In this document: one piece after another, positions 27,276 to 35,221 of the stretch | Layout: every line of letters starts with the position of its first letter | Position numbering within the stretch: position 1 is the stretch's first letter | NCBI GenBank assembly: GCA_019217005.1 | Contig: JAHBNG010000087.1 | Span: forward strand, 1 to 61,977 | Length of the DNA stretch: 61,977 nucleotides | Origin: Chloroflexi bacterium TSY | GTDB lineage: Bacteria > Chloroflexota > Anaerolineae > Caldilineales > Caldilineaceae | Reading direction: 5' to 3' | Position numbers and translations under genes: made by a program | The notes under the pieces: model-generated | Told to the model about the DNA's origin: nothing | Databases searched by the model: none | Seen by the model: only the letters and a program-made list of their open reading frames with translations

Positions 27276-28373
27276 TTGGTGGTCGAACGACAACTATGGC
27301 GTCATTTTGATTGGACCTTATTACTAATCGTACTAGCGCTGTCGTTGATCGGCATTGCAATGATCTATAGTGCAACTCGATTTACAGAGGAGCTGGCCGA
27401 TTATTGGCAACGTCAAACGCTCTTTCTAATCCTTGGACTTGTTGCATTATTCGCAATTGCTGTCTTTGACTATCGCCATCTAGAAATTCTGGCACCATTG
27501 CTCTTTGTTGTCTTCATTGTTTCATTGGTGTCTGTAACCTTGTTTGGCGAATCTCAAGGGACTGGCTCGAGACGTTGGATCGAGGTTGGTGGAACTTTTG
27601 TACAGCCAACCGAGGCAGGAAAATTTTTGCTAGTTGTCTCAATGGCTTGGTATTTGAGTCGTTTTCGTGATCGGCTTCCCCATTTGTTGCATTTGGTTGG
27701 AGCCGTTGTGTTACTGACGACACCATTGATTTTTGTCTTTCAGCAGCCTGATTTAGGCATGACAGTCACAATGGGTGTGATTGGCGGAGTCCTGATCTTT
27801 ACAAGTGGTATACAATATTGGCAGCTTGGCTTAATCGGCGGTGGCCTCGGGCTGGCGCTTCCATTTGTGCCTTTGGAAGGCTATATGAAAGAACGTATCG
27901 CCGTTTTTCTCAATCCAGAAGCGAACGAAGCCGCCGCCTTTAATATTAACCAGGCGTTGATCGCCATTGGTTCTGGTGGTTGGTTTGGGAGAGGATGGTC
28001 GTCGGGTAGCCAGAATCAGCTATTTTTTCTACGCGTCCGCCATACAGATTTTATCTTTAGCGTTATCTCTGAAGAACTGGGGTTGTTGGGGGCAGTGTTG
28101 ATCTTGGCAATGTTAAGCTTTGTGGTTCTGCGGTTGCTGCGGATAGCGGACAATGCCCAGGATCATTTTGGGCGGCTTTTGGCTACAGGTGTTGCAACGA
28201 TTGTTTTCTTTCAAGTTGTTGTCAACGTAGGGATGAATTTAAGTTTAGTACCTGTAACTGGATTAACCTTGCCTTTTATCAGCTATGGTGGTAGTAGTTT
28301 GATGTCGATGCTCTTTGCCATTGGATTAGCCCAGAGCGTGGCAATACGTCACCGTAAAATCGAATTTCTATAA
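27276..28373 (+). CDS. rodA: Rod shape-determining protein RodA (SEDS glycosyltransferase)
   Basis: A 365-residue polytopic membrane protein of the SEDS family, which polymerises lipid II with PBP2. Typical segments are RWIEVGGTFVQPTEAGKFLL, FQQPDLGMTV, GSQNQLFFLRVRHTDFIFSVISEELG and the C-terminal GLTLPFISYGGSSLMSMLFAIGL. The likely start is TTG 27276 (or GTG 27279), with GGAGG 9 bases upstream; no suitable in-frame ATG is present. Last gene of the cell-shape/division operon. Confidence 0.94.
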   Translation: MVVERQLWRHFDWTLLLIVLALSLIGIAMIYSATRFTEELADYWQRQTLFLILGLVALFAIAVFDYRHLEILAPLLFVVFIVSLVSVTLFGESQGTGSRRWIEVGGTFVQPTEAGKFLLVVSMAWYLSRFRDRLPHLLHLVGAVVLLTTPLIFVFQQPDLGMTVTMGVIGGVLIFTSGIQYWQLGLIGGGLGLALPFVPLEGYMKERIAVFLNPEANEAAAFNINQALIAIGSGGWFGRGWSSGSQNQLFFLRVRHTDFIFSVISEELGLLGAVLILAMLSFVVLRLLRIADNAQDHFGRLLATGVATIVFFQVVVNVGMNLSLVPVTGLTLPFISYGGSSLMSMLFAIGLAQSVAIRHRKIEFL

Positions 28374-28470
28374 TGTCGTTTCAAAATTAAACCAATTGCA
28401 GTTGTGGAGAACATGAGTTTGTTCCGATTTTGCAGACGAAAAGAGCGACAATTCATGTTCCTTACAGAGC

Positions 28471-28518
28471 CTAAAGGTATTTGTGTGTATGAATAACCTT
28501 TCTCCCAAATACCTTTAG
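28471..28518. terminator. Perfect 13-base inverted repeat downstream of rodA
   Basis: CTAAAGGTATTTG (28471-28483) pairs with CAAATACCTTTAG (28506-28518) across a 22-base loop, about 100 bases after rodA. It lacks a strong T run, so it may be a terminator, an mRNA stabiliser or part of a repeat. Confidence 0.4.
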
Positions 28519-28620
28519 ACATTTCCTTTCTTGCCCTTCTTGGAAATTGCGGTTACAATTGAATAATAGAATGCCCAAGAATATAACAAATGTGCCCTAA
28601 GGCGATTCCTAAAAAATAAT

Positions 28621-28683
28621 TATCCACAGATTGACTTAGATGGGAAGAGGGAAAATCTAGTCAATCCCGTCCATCTGTGGATA
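28621..28683. repeat. Palindromic element (complete copy of the window-end type)
   Basis: TATCCACAGAT (28621-28631) pairs with ATCTGTGGATA (28673-28683), with inner pairing GATTGACT and AGTCAATC. The part GAAAATCTAGTCAATCCC resembles the sequence at 61957-61977. One arm overlaps a DnaA-box-like TTATCCACA, probably by chance. Confidence 0.55.
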
Positions 28684-28737
28684 CGCCTAAAAATTGGATT
28701 GGCCTAAATCAGAATAGAAACTCCTGCGGATTTGTGA

Positions 28738-28806
28738 AGTTGGATCAAACCCGCTCCCCGATGCGTGCCATAACAATAGTTGAATCCAACGAGTCCGAAA
28801 GGACTC
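28738..28806 (+). other. Two-stem hairpin upstream of the interrupted secreted-protein gene
   Basis: GTTGGAT (28739-28745) pairs with ATCCAAC (28784-28790), and GAGTCC-GAAA-GGACTC (28791-28806) stacks directly after it with a GNRA-type tetraloop. It lies 80 bases before the gene and could be a structured leader. It does not match a known riboswitch or ribozyme core that I can recognise. Confidence 0.35.
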
Positions 28807-28885
28807 ACAACCGATAGACATTCAATACGGAACTTCATCATTCAACTTCTAGCCATTCTCTAGATGTCTATAGATGGAGGTCATG

Positions 28886-29671
28886 ATGCCAAGAATTGGT
28901 ATAACAATTCTGGTAGCGTGTCTGATTATCGATCCCTCACCTCTATATGCACAGCAAACGGCAAAAGAACCTCAATCTCCCGTCACTGACCACAATAGAA
29001 CACATGAGGAAGGGCTTGATGTTCCTGGTGAACCAAGCGATAACTCAGATGGTAGTATCTCTGCGCTTGCAGTCGATAACACAGACCATATCACGTTAAC
29101 AACCATTCAACTTGCATCTTCGTTCAATTTTCCCGCTACTAAAACAGAGTCTTTCGTGAGGGAACAATCTGTTACGGAAGAGGTTGCGACAGAGAAGACA
29201 GTCGTTGAATCAGCATCATTGGCTGAGGATGTGCGATGGAAGCAACTCTATCCAGCTTATGATGCGCCTACCCCTTTACCACTTTATGGGAAGGCGATGT
29301 TTTATAATCCTGGAGTAATGGAGCGGGTATTGAAAAATCGCCTAAAAACAGGTCGGATTCAAGAATGCTCCGAATGTGTTGGATACGCTGCCATGCTACG
29401 GTATGGGGATCTGAATCGCAAGATCTGGGTGCGATTGCCCGATGGCCATATTGATGGCCCACTTTTGGTGATCGATGCCGCTGATACCAAACACGTCGGA
29501 ATGCTTCTGGACAAAAATTGGGTCGTTGACATCGACTACGAAACGGCTCAGCGCTGGAAACTATATAACCCAATGGATGTTGTGATCTTTGGAGATTTGG
29601 CTGCTCTAGATACCACCGGCAATCTACCGAACGAGGATTTACAATCCACCAATCTCTTTACTTTCTGGTAA
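28886..29671 (+). pseudogene. Secreted protein gene, 5' part, cut by an insertion sequence
   Basis: A frame with GGAGG 5 bases before ATG 28886 encodes a signal peptide (GITILVACLIIDPSPLYA), then a low-complexity stretch, then a domain of about 130 residues. That domain reads GKAMFYNPGVMERVL and GPLLVIDAADTKHVG and VVDIDYETAQRW, resembling double-psi beta-barrel or RlpA-like secreted proteins. The last codons and the stop (29656-29671) come from the terminal repeat of the insertion sequence, so the true C-terminus is missing. Joining 29655 to 31162 keeps the frame and restores about 35 residues, giving a 291-residue protein. The truncated product might still be secreted. Confidence 0.7.
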
Positions 29672-31156
29672 AAGAAAAGAGATGAGGTGAGAAATGTGAC
29701 AAAAAGCGGTTAGCGTTTCATCCTAAAGGTAGCGAAACCAAAAAGGAGGAAGGAATGCTAACCGCGCCAGAAATAACTATAGCAGTACTGATGAATGTAT
29801 TGCAAGTAACGCCGGTGGGAACAAACGTAAATGTAATGCGTCTGATGTGGGCGATGATGAATGGGTCGTTTCTGAAAAGTCGAGGAGCAATCCATAGTGG
29901 ATTGAGTGAAAGCGGGTTTGAAGATGAGGAGCTCCGGCGAAGCTGGTGGAGCTTTCGATATGGATCATGGGATATTGCAAGCCTGCTCTCATCGTGGCAA
30001 GAAGAAGTGGAGTGGAAAGGGGAATGGGAGGCAAAAAAGTTAGAAGGATACCGAGTGAAAAGCATAGATATCACAGGGTTCTGGCGACCGAAGCTGCAAG
30101 GAAAGTGAACCGACTCTATAACTCAACGGCTCGTCGGGCATTGCCCGCTCATCTTTGGAGTGATGATAAGCTCGGGGGAGATAGGCGGGAAACGAGTGCC
30201 ACTGCTCAAGGCAATCATGAGATGCGAGGTAGGCACAAAGGAAAGTGAGTTTCGGAAAAAGCTGCTGAAAGAGACGAAGAAATCACTGGAGTCAGACGAA
30301 GTGGCGGTGGTCGATGCCGGGTTTACAATCAGAGAAATGCTAGAAAGCGACGTCGACCGATTTGTCCTTCGGGAAGCGATTAACTGCACAGCGCGCCGCA
30401 ATGAGTTACCCGAACGTAAGGAAAAAGGCAGACCACCCGAATATGGTGATATTGTGCGTCCGCTCTCTCGATGCTATAGGGGAAAGCGACTCGAGGCCAC
30501 AACTCCAGACTCGTTTGGTCAATTTGTCTATAGTGGTCGCCTGATTCGCTATCAAGCATGGCACAATCTCGTCCCCAGGACAACCAAGGTGGATACAGCC
30601 AACCGCACCTATTCGATTTACGTCTTTCAGGATCCTGCTTATCACACACCTTTGGTTCTGGCGACCGTCATGGCTTTACAAGCTGAAACCATTTATCTTT
30701 TCTATCTGGAGCGCTGGCCTGTTGAACATCCCCCCTTGGCTTCCAAGCAGATGATTGGCTTACATCGTCAATTTGTTCATGCCGATGAGGCTTGCTTCCG
30801 CTTACCTGAACTGGGGCTGCTGGCTGGCAATCTTCTTTCCCATTTAGCCGCTTCTCTTCCTCCCATACCGACTGGCTACTGGGATCGAGAGCCTCAAGCC
30901 ACTTCCGGCCGTTTGCGCCGCGTTCTCTCGAGTGCTCTTTTTCCAACTCCCGACCAACTCGACCCTGACTTTCGGAAAAAGGCCTCGGTTTCACACCATT
31001 TCCCTAAAGGCGTTCTCGCTCATCGCCGCCTCAATGCCGCTGCTTAAACTAGCCGAGCACTATTTTTACATTTTATCCCGTTTTTTCAGGGTGGATTCTT
31101 TTTTCCGCCCCTTTCGGTTTGCCCTTTGTCACTCAAGCCTTTACCAGAAAGTAAAG
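29656..31156. mobile_element. Insertion sequence, copy 1 (1501 bp, complete ends)
   Basis: The ends are perfect 17-base inverted repeats: CTTTACTTTCTGGTAAA at 29656-29672 and its complement at 31140-31156. A 5-base target duplication AATCT flanks it (29651-29655 and 31157-31161). It carries a DDE-type transposase gene. A second, shorter copy lies at 57517-58497. I do not assign a family. Confidence 0.88.
29755..31047 (+). pseudogene. Transposase of insertion sequence copy 1, two offsetting frameshifts
   Basis: The gene starts at ATG 29755 after AAAGGAGGAAGGA. The first part runs to SIDITGFWRPKLQGK and stops at 30108. The next stretch, NRLYNSTARRALPA, is in another frame up to about 30147, and then FGVMISSGEIGGKRVPLLKA returns to the first frame to the end at 31047. 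A missing A in the AAA run near 30100 and an extra base near 30147 explain this. Aspartates in VDITGFW-like and VAVVDAGF segments fit a DDE transposase, and TARRNELPERKEKGRPPEYG is a basic, conserved-looking block. Without frameshifting the element is probably inactive, or dependent on another copy. Confidence 0.75.
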
Positions 31157-31267
31157 AATCTACCGATCAAAGATATTGAATTTGACCTGTACCGTAGCGA
31201 AAAATTAAAAGTCATTCGTCTCGGTGTTGGCAATCTGGCAGAAACTCAAGGGTTGTATGTTCGCTAA
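31157..31267 (+). pseudogene. 3' remnant of the secreted-protein gene beyond the insertion
   Basis: After the duplicated AATCT, the frame reads NLPIKDIEFDLYRSEKL and continues to a TAA at 31267. Removing the element and one copy of AATCT joins it in frame to 28886-29655. It has no start of its own. Confidence 0.75.
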
Positions 31268-31295
31268 TAGCCAAATCATCTAAACATCTGAATCC

Positions 31296-31379
31296 TATAC
31301 TACGGTTGTGATGAAAACGTTGTTTTTCTTACAACTCTACCAGATCGAACAAAACTATGTTTTCATTCAGAGCCCAGTT
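31296..31379. repeat. Palindromic element, family C (copy 1)
   Basis: Starts TATACTACGGTTGTGATG, has the internal word CTCTACCAG and ends near TTTTCATTCAGAGCC. It matches the reverse complement of 46407-46490. It sits in the convergent gap before the end of the response regulator gene, where its hairpin could terminate transcription. Confidence 0.55.
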
Positions 31380-32779
31380 TAATTGGTTCGCAATTGGTAG
31401 AAGTTTAAAAATTTTCGAATAAGTGGTATTTCAGTCTCAGGTGGTTTGCTATTACTTGGCTTCATGACAAGTAGCCAATGCGAAGCAGTTGAATAAACAG
31501 TTACCTCAAGTGATTTTCCCGATGGAGAAGTGACAACAAATTCCTGCGGTTTATTTTCGACAGAGAATGGCATTAATACAGGGAGTGGAAACCCTGTTTG
31601 GTCAATGAGATCACCCATCTCAATCTCACCCCACATCTTTAATTGGAATTGAGCAGTCAAGTTGGCTTTGACAAGACGACAATCCAGATCTAACAAAAAG
31701 ACTCCACAAGGAACAGCATCTAAAATTTCCTGTGTTTCATCCGCTTGTTGTTGTACTGCATTGAGTAGTTCACGCATCTCATCAGACAGGCGCACATTTT
31801 CAATTGCCCCAGCTAACTGATTCGCTAATGCGTTCATGAGATTGAGTCCACGCTGGGTAAAATCACGTTCATCCAATCGATTCATCGCGCTTAGAACACC
31901 CAACGTCCGACCTTGATAAGTAATCGGGACTGCCATCATAGAGCCAAGATTGAGCTTCTGACGGCGTTGCTGCGCTTCATGACTCTCCCGAGAATCCGGT
32001 TGATTCTTGAACGACAAGGCAGATTCTAAATTACGCAAGACCCAACCGGACAAGCTTTCCCACAGTTCCGAAAATGTCGCAAATCCCTCATATGTAGTGT
32101 CAGTAGATAGTTGAAGACCGCCTATTACCTGTTGCGTAATTCTTCGCTGCGCCAGATTTAGCAGGGTAATAGAAACGATGCTGGCGGGTAATGATTCAGC
32201 AACATTTTCAATGATGTGGTGTAGCTTTTTTGGTAAGTCGCCGGGTGTCATTAAGACACTTGCTGTACTGTAAAGCAATTCAGTTCGGGCTAAACTTTGT
32301 CGCAGCGCCTGTTCAGCTCTTTCCCGTTTTTGAATGTGGGACCATTCGCGCAATACCCTCTCTGCAATCATCGGCAGATCGAGCAATGTCGACTTTGACT
32401 TGACAATATAATCTAACGCTCCTGCTTTCATTGCTTCGACAGCAGCTTCTTGATCACCATTGCCTGTCATAATTACAACAGGTGTTTTCGGTATTTCTGA
32501 GAATCCATCTGAATTTGATGATGTTTTCAACGAAAAATCAGCCTGTTGAGTACGCTCTCTTGACAATAGCTCCCGTCCATCTCCGTCTGGCAATCGTAAA
32601 TCTGTAATTAGTAAATCGGGCTGCGATGCTGACAGGGCAGAACGAGCATCTTGAATTGTGTTGACAATTGTTAATTTTGCCCATTCTGCCTTTGATTTGA
32701 ATGCGTATTCAAGTAGCTCCGCTTGATCTTCCTCATCTTCAACCAAGAGAACATGCTTACGTTCCAATACAATTGACAT
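31379..32779 (-). CDS. Response regulator with REC, GAF and PAS-like domains
   Basis: A 466-residue cytoplasmic signalling protein. The receiver domain (HVLLVEDEEDQAELL with the acidic pair, phospho-acceptor Asp in LLITDLRLPDGDG, then VVIMTGNGDQ and the conserved Lys in DYIVKSK) occupies about residues 8-150. A coiled coil follows (ERAEQALRQSLARTELLY), then a GAF domain (about 180-330, with MMAVPITYQGRTLGVLSA) and a PAS-like segment (ILDAVPCGVFLLDLDCRLVK). No histidine kinase, GGDEF or DNA-binding domain follows, so it may relay through protein contacts or be shortened. No kinase gene is adjacent. Confidence 0.85.
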   Translation of the reverse strand: MSIVLERKHVLLVEDEEDQAELLEYAFKSKAEWAKLTIVNTIQDARSALSASQPDLLITDLRLPDGDGRELLSRERTQQADFSLKTSSNSDGFSEIPKTPVVIMTGNGDQEAAVEAMKAGALDYIVKSKSTLLDLPMIAERVLREWSHIQKRERAEQALRQSLARTELLYSTASVLMTPGDLPKKLHHIIENVAESLPASIVSITLLNLAQRRITQQVIGGLQLSTDTTYEGFATFSELWESLSGWVLRNLESALSFKNQPDSRESHEAQQRRQKLNLGSMMAVPITYQGRTLGVLSAMNRLDERDFTQRGLNLMNALANQLAGAIENVRLSDEMRELLNAVQQQADETQEILDAVPCGVFLLDLDCRLVKANLTAQFQLKMWGEIEMGDLIDQTGFPLPVLMPFSVENKPQEFVVTSPSGKSLEVTVYSTASHWLLVMKPSNSKPPETEIPLIRKFLNFYQLRTN

Positions 32780-33000
32780 TCAATTAATCCCAAAATGACT
32801 TGATACACGTACCATATTTTGACGTCGACTTGCGTAAAGCCTACGAATAATATACTATCACTATTTGTTCTAGACTGCAAGGATTTTTATCCCACTCAAA
32901 TAACCCGTAGAATGACCGTTTACTTAAGTTTATTTAACAGGAGGGGAAGCGTATTTGGAACGAGCTATGAGCGACAAGGAAACTGTCGGGAATAAGTTTT

Positions 33001-33079
33001 GCTCATCTCCCAACAGTGTGCATTTTGCAGATTTGTTCAGAGAGACAATGTGAGTAGCGAACTTTTGTAGTAGATGAGC
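33001..33079. repeat. Inverted-repeat element with CTCATCTCCCAA end
   Basis: GCTCATCT (33001-33008) and AGATGAGC (33072-33079) bound a 79-base segment. The left end shares CTCATCTCCCAA with 7716 and 26373. It lies in the gene-poor region 32780-33824. Confidence 0.5.
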
Positions 33080-33156
33080 CGATAGTTTTGTGCTCAATCC
33101 TCGTTGAATCATAATTCCCTATCAGTGCAAGAGAGTGGGTCCTATCTACAAACGCA

Positions 33157-33184
33157 AAAAGACCGCCGTTCTCGGCGGTCTTTT
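33157..33184. terminator. Bidirectional intrinsic terminator
   Basis: AAAAGACCGCCG and CGGCGGTCTTTT form a perfect 12-base stem with a TTCT loop, with A and T runs on both sides. It can stop transcripts from either direction, including one from the small minus-strand frame at 33332-33403. Confidence 0.8.
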
Positions 33185-33331
33185 CGCACCCAATCACCCA
33201 AAAGGAGAAAAACAAAACACCCTAAAAAGGAGAACCAACCAAGAGCGATTAAGGAGGAAAAACAACCGCTCTCACTCTATTAATCGTAGCTCCTTCGAGA
33301 ATCCTTCGGGCAATTTGAAAATTTGTTAAAA

Positions 33332-33403
33332 TTAATCAAAATCTGTGTTTTGATCGCTGATTTCTAATCCTTCAAAAGACTCATTGAAAGATTTGTTGTT
33401 CAT
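33332..33403 (-). CDS. Possible 23-residue peptide
   Basis: ATG 33403 begins a short minus-strand frame (MNNKSFNESFEGLEISD and a few more residues) ending in TAA at 33332. GGGGA lies 8 bases upstream. The peptide is acidic and resembles the leader part of small peptides, but it has no Cys or Ser/Thr-rich core. Intrinsic terminators lie on both sides (33157-33184 and 33462-33497), so it may be a short independent transcript. Confidence 0.3.
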   Translation of the reverse strand: MNNKSFNESFEGLEISDQNTDFD

Positions 33404-33461
33404 GATGAATCCCCATTTGCTGCCTTGCTCTGCTCATGCTATCATACCCACAATGAAAAAC

Positions 33462-33497
33462 GCCGCCTCTGCGTGCAGCAGACACGACAAAGGCGGC
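33462..33497 (-). terminator. Intrinsic terminator, minus strand
   Basis: GCCGCCT (33462-33468) and AGGCGGC (33491-33497) pair; on the minus strand the stem is followed by GTTTTT. It marks the end of a minus-strand transcript coming from beyond 33500. Confidence 0.55.
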
Positions 33498-33566
33498 TAA
33501 CCGTCCAAGCTGAACCAAGCAGCGAGGAGGCTACCGTTTATTGTAACTACCTTCTCTGGTGGGATC

Positions 33567-33607
33567 AAAAACGACCGCCTTGTTGTTGCGTGGAGGCGGT
33601 CGTTTTT
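33567..33607. terminator. Bidirectional hairpin terminator
   Basis: AAAAACGACCGCCT (33567-33580) pairs perfectly with AGGCGGTCGTTTTT (33594-33607) across a 13-base loop. A and T runs allow termination in both directions. Confidence 0.75.
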
Positions 33608-33696
33608 CAGTTTCTCCCCCTGTTCATTTAGAGAAATGTGTGTAAGTAAGTTGTCTGGCTGTTCGGAGTCACTCGGCACGCTTTGCTTAGAACCTA

Positions 33697-33763
33697 TCCG
33701 AAAAGTGGTTGTGAGTCTAGGCAGTCACTTGAGCGAGAGGACATCGTCACAGAGCTTTTCGGA
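33697..33763. repeat. Inverted repeat before the 52-residue gene
   Basis: TCCGAAAAG (33697-33705) and CTTTTCGGA (33755-33763) with partial inner pairing (TTGTGA and TCACAG). About 60 bases upstream of the small gene at 33825. Confidence 0.45.
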
Positions 33764-33824
33764 GAAGCACTTAAATGAGTCATGTTTCTATCCATCCATT
33801 TTCACCATAGAATGAGATGAATCT

Positions 33825-33983
33825 ATGGCAACCTATTTACCAAAGACCCTGTTCGAGATGTGGAAGAAGGCCGAATTGACGCTTGAGATGGCGATTGGGC
33901 ATATCTTGCAGCGCTTGCTCGATTATGATGAGCGGCTGCGGGCGTTGGAGAGACAGGCAAATCAGCCTTCTCAAGAATCATAG
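33825..33983 (+). CDS. Small helical protein (52 residues)
   Basis: ATG 33825 to TAG 33983. It begins MATYLPKTLFEMWKKAEL and is mostly predicted helix with regularly spaced Leu and Ile (LEMAIGHILQRLLDYDERLR), suggesting a short amphipathic or coiled-coil protein. There is no recognised family and only a weak GAGATGA ribosome site. It stops 2 bases before the first possible start of the kinase gene. Confidence 0.5.
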   Translation: MATYLPKTLFEMWKKAELTLEMAIGHILQRLLDYDERLRALERQANQPSQES

Positions 33984-33985
33984 CG

Positions 33986-35155
33986 ATGACGACAAGCCCC
34001 GTTCACATGAACGGGGCTACTTTATCAGTGGGAGAATTGAAGGGACTTATTTTGCAACAATTAACAACGATCGCCGCACGGTTCAAATCTGAGGCAACAG
34101 TTCTAGATGTGGCTCCATATGGGGCCGGTAACGTCAACGATACCTATCTCGTGCAGACAGACTCAGCAGACAAATTTGTTCTGCAGCGCATCAACCAGCA
34201 GGTTTTTCAACACCCGGAATTGATTCCACGCAATCTGCGAATCTATACCAACCATGTGCGTGCTCGATTAAAGCAGGAAGTATTGAGAACTGAAGCTTCT
34301 ACACGTCGTTGGGAAGTTCCCATGATTATCCCAACCCTCGAGAATGAAGACTATTTGCTTGACGATGATGGCAATTTTTGGCGTGCTCTCAGCCTAATTG
34401 ATGCGGCGAATACACACCCAACCATTATCGATGCCACTCATGCCCAGGAATCGGGATACGCCCTGGCTCGCTTTCATGAGTTGGTCAGCGATTTAGATCC
34501 ATCCCACTTACACGATACGCTAGTTGGGTTCCACATAACGCCACGATATTTGGAAAACTATGATCGAGTTCTGTATGACATCCCGGCTCAATCAATCGAT
34601 GCAGATGTTCGCTATGGAATTGGGTTTGTTGAAGAATGTCGTGCGTGGGCCTCAATTTTAGAGGATGCCAAAGCGACAGGCGATCTAACGCAGGGTGTGA
34701 TGCACGGCGATCCAAAGGTCGACAATATTTTGATCGATCGTTATTCGTCGTATGCAGTTGGCATTATCGATCTAGACACAGTCAAACCTGGCTTGCTGCA
34801 ATACGACATTGGTGATTGTCTGCGCTCATGCTGCAATCCGTTGGGAGAAGAGACAGACAAAATTGATGAAGTTTATTTCGATGTCGATCTTTGTGAAATC
34901 ATTCTGCGCGGTTACTTACCCGTTGCCAAACAATTCTTCAGCGAGTCAGATTATCATTATCTTTACGCCTCAATTCGTCTGATTGCATTTGAGTTGGGGT
35001 TGCGCTTTTTCACGGATTATCTTGCGGGGAATGTCTATTTCAAAGTGGAACACCCAAAGCATAATTTACAGCGGGCACTGGTTCAGTTCAAGCTGTCTGA
35101 AAGCATCGAAGCACAGAGAGATCGAATTGCAAAAATCATTGCGCAGTTACGCTAG
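33986..35155 (+). CDS. Phosphotransferase, N-acetylhexosamine 1-kinase (NahK)-like
   Basis: A protein of up to 389 residues with the APH/choline-kinase fold. The glycine-rich loop YGAGNVNDTYLVQ, the catalytic loop VMHGDPKVDNILID (HGDxKxxN) and the metal-binding GIIDLDTVKPGLLQYDIGD match NahK-type kinases, which phosphorylate N-acetylhexosamines or similar sugars at the anomeric carbon. The start is uncertain: ATG 33986 lies before a strong hairpin (33995-34018), and ATG 34007 lies inside it. It stands beside a sugar-catabolic cluster on the other strand, consistent with sugar salvage. Confidence 0.8.
   Translation: MTTSPVHMNGATLSVGELKGLILQQLTTIAARFKSEATVLDVAPYGAGNVNDTYLVQTDSADKFVLQRINQQVFQHPELIPRNLRIYTNHVRARLKQEVLRTEASTRRWEVPMIIPTLENEDYLLDDDGNFWRALSLIDAANTHPTIIDATHAQESGYALARFHELVSDLDPSHLHDTLVGFHITPRYLENYDRVLYDIPAQSIDADVRYGIGFVEECRAWASILEDAKATGDLTQGVMHGDPKVDNILIDRYSSYAVGIIDLDTVKPGLLQYDIGDCLRSCCNPLGEETDKIDEVYFDVDLCEIILRGYLPVAKQFFSESDYHYLYASIRLIAFELGLRFFTDYLAGNVYFKVEHPKHNLQRALVQFKLSESIEAQRDRIAKIIAQLR
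33995..34018. promoter_or_regulatory. GC-rich hairpin over the start of the kinase gene
   Basis: AGCCCCGTTCA and TGAACGGGGCT form 10-11 base pairs with almost no loop. It either ends the upstream small-gene transcript or hides the kinase start, and makes the exact start codon doubtful. Confidence 0.5.
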
Positions 35156-35221
35156 TGGGGTTGAGATCTGGTTGGATTCTCGGTGTGCTATTTTGTCCGT
35201 GCATCGCATTCTCGAGATTTG

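Noticed and set aside
28620..28682. TTATCCACA as a DnaA box of an origin
   Set aside because: It is one arm of a palindromic repeat, with only one perfect box, no cluster of boxes and no dnaA, dnaN or gyr gene nearby.
28739..28790. GTTGGAT...ATCCAAC as an integron attC site
   Set aside because: The motifs fit the GTTRRRY/RYYYAAC patterns, but their order is reversed relative to an attC site on both strands. No integrase or cassette array is present.
28791..28806. Hammerhead ribozyme core (GAGTCCGAAAGGACTC)
   Set aside because: The stem resembles hammerhead stem II, but the CUGAUGA and GAAAC core segments are absent.
33135..33329. A 64-residue plus-strand frame
   Set aside because: It crosses the bidirectional terminator at 33157-33184 and is Lys/Arg/Asn-rich as expected of non-coding DNA.
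33497..33679. A 60-residue minus-strand frame
   Set aside because: It runs through two terminator stems and has a non-ATG start; the coding potential is poor.
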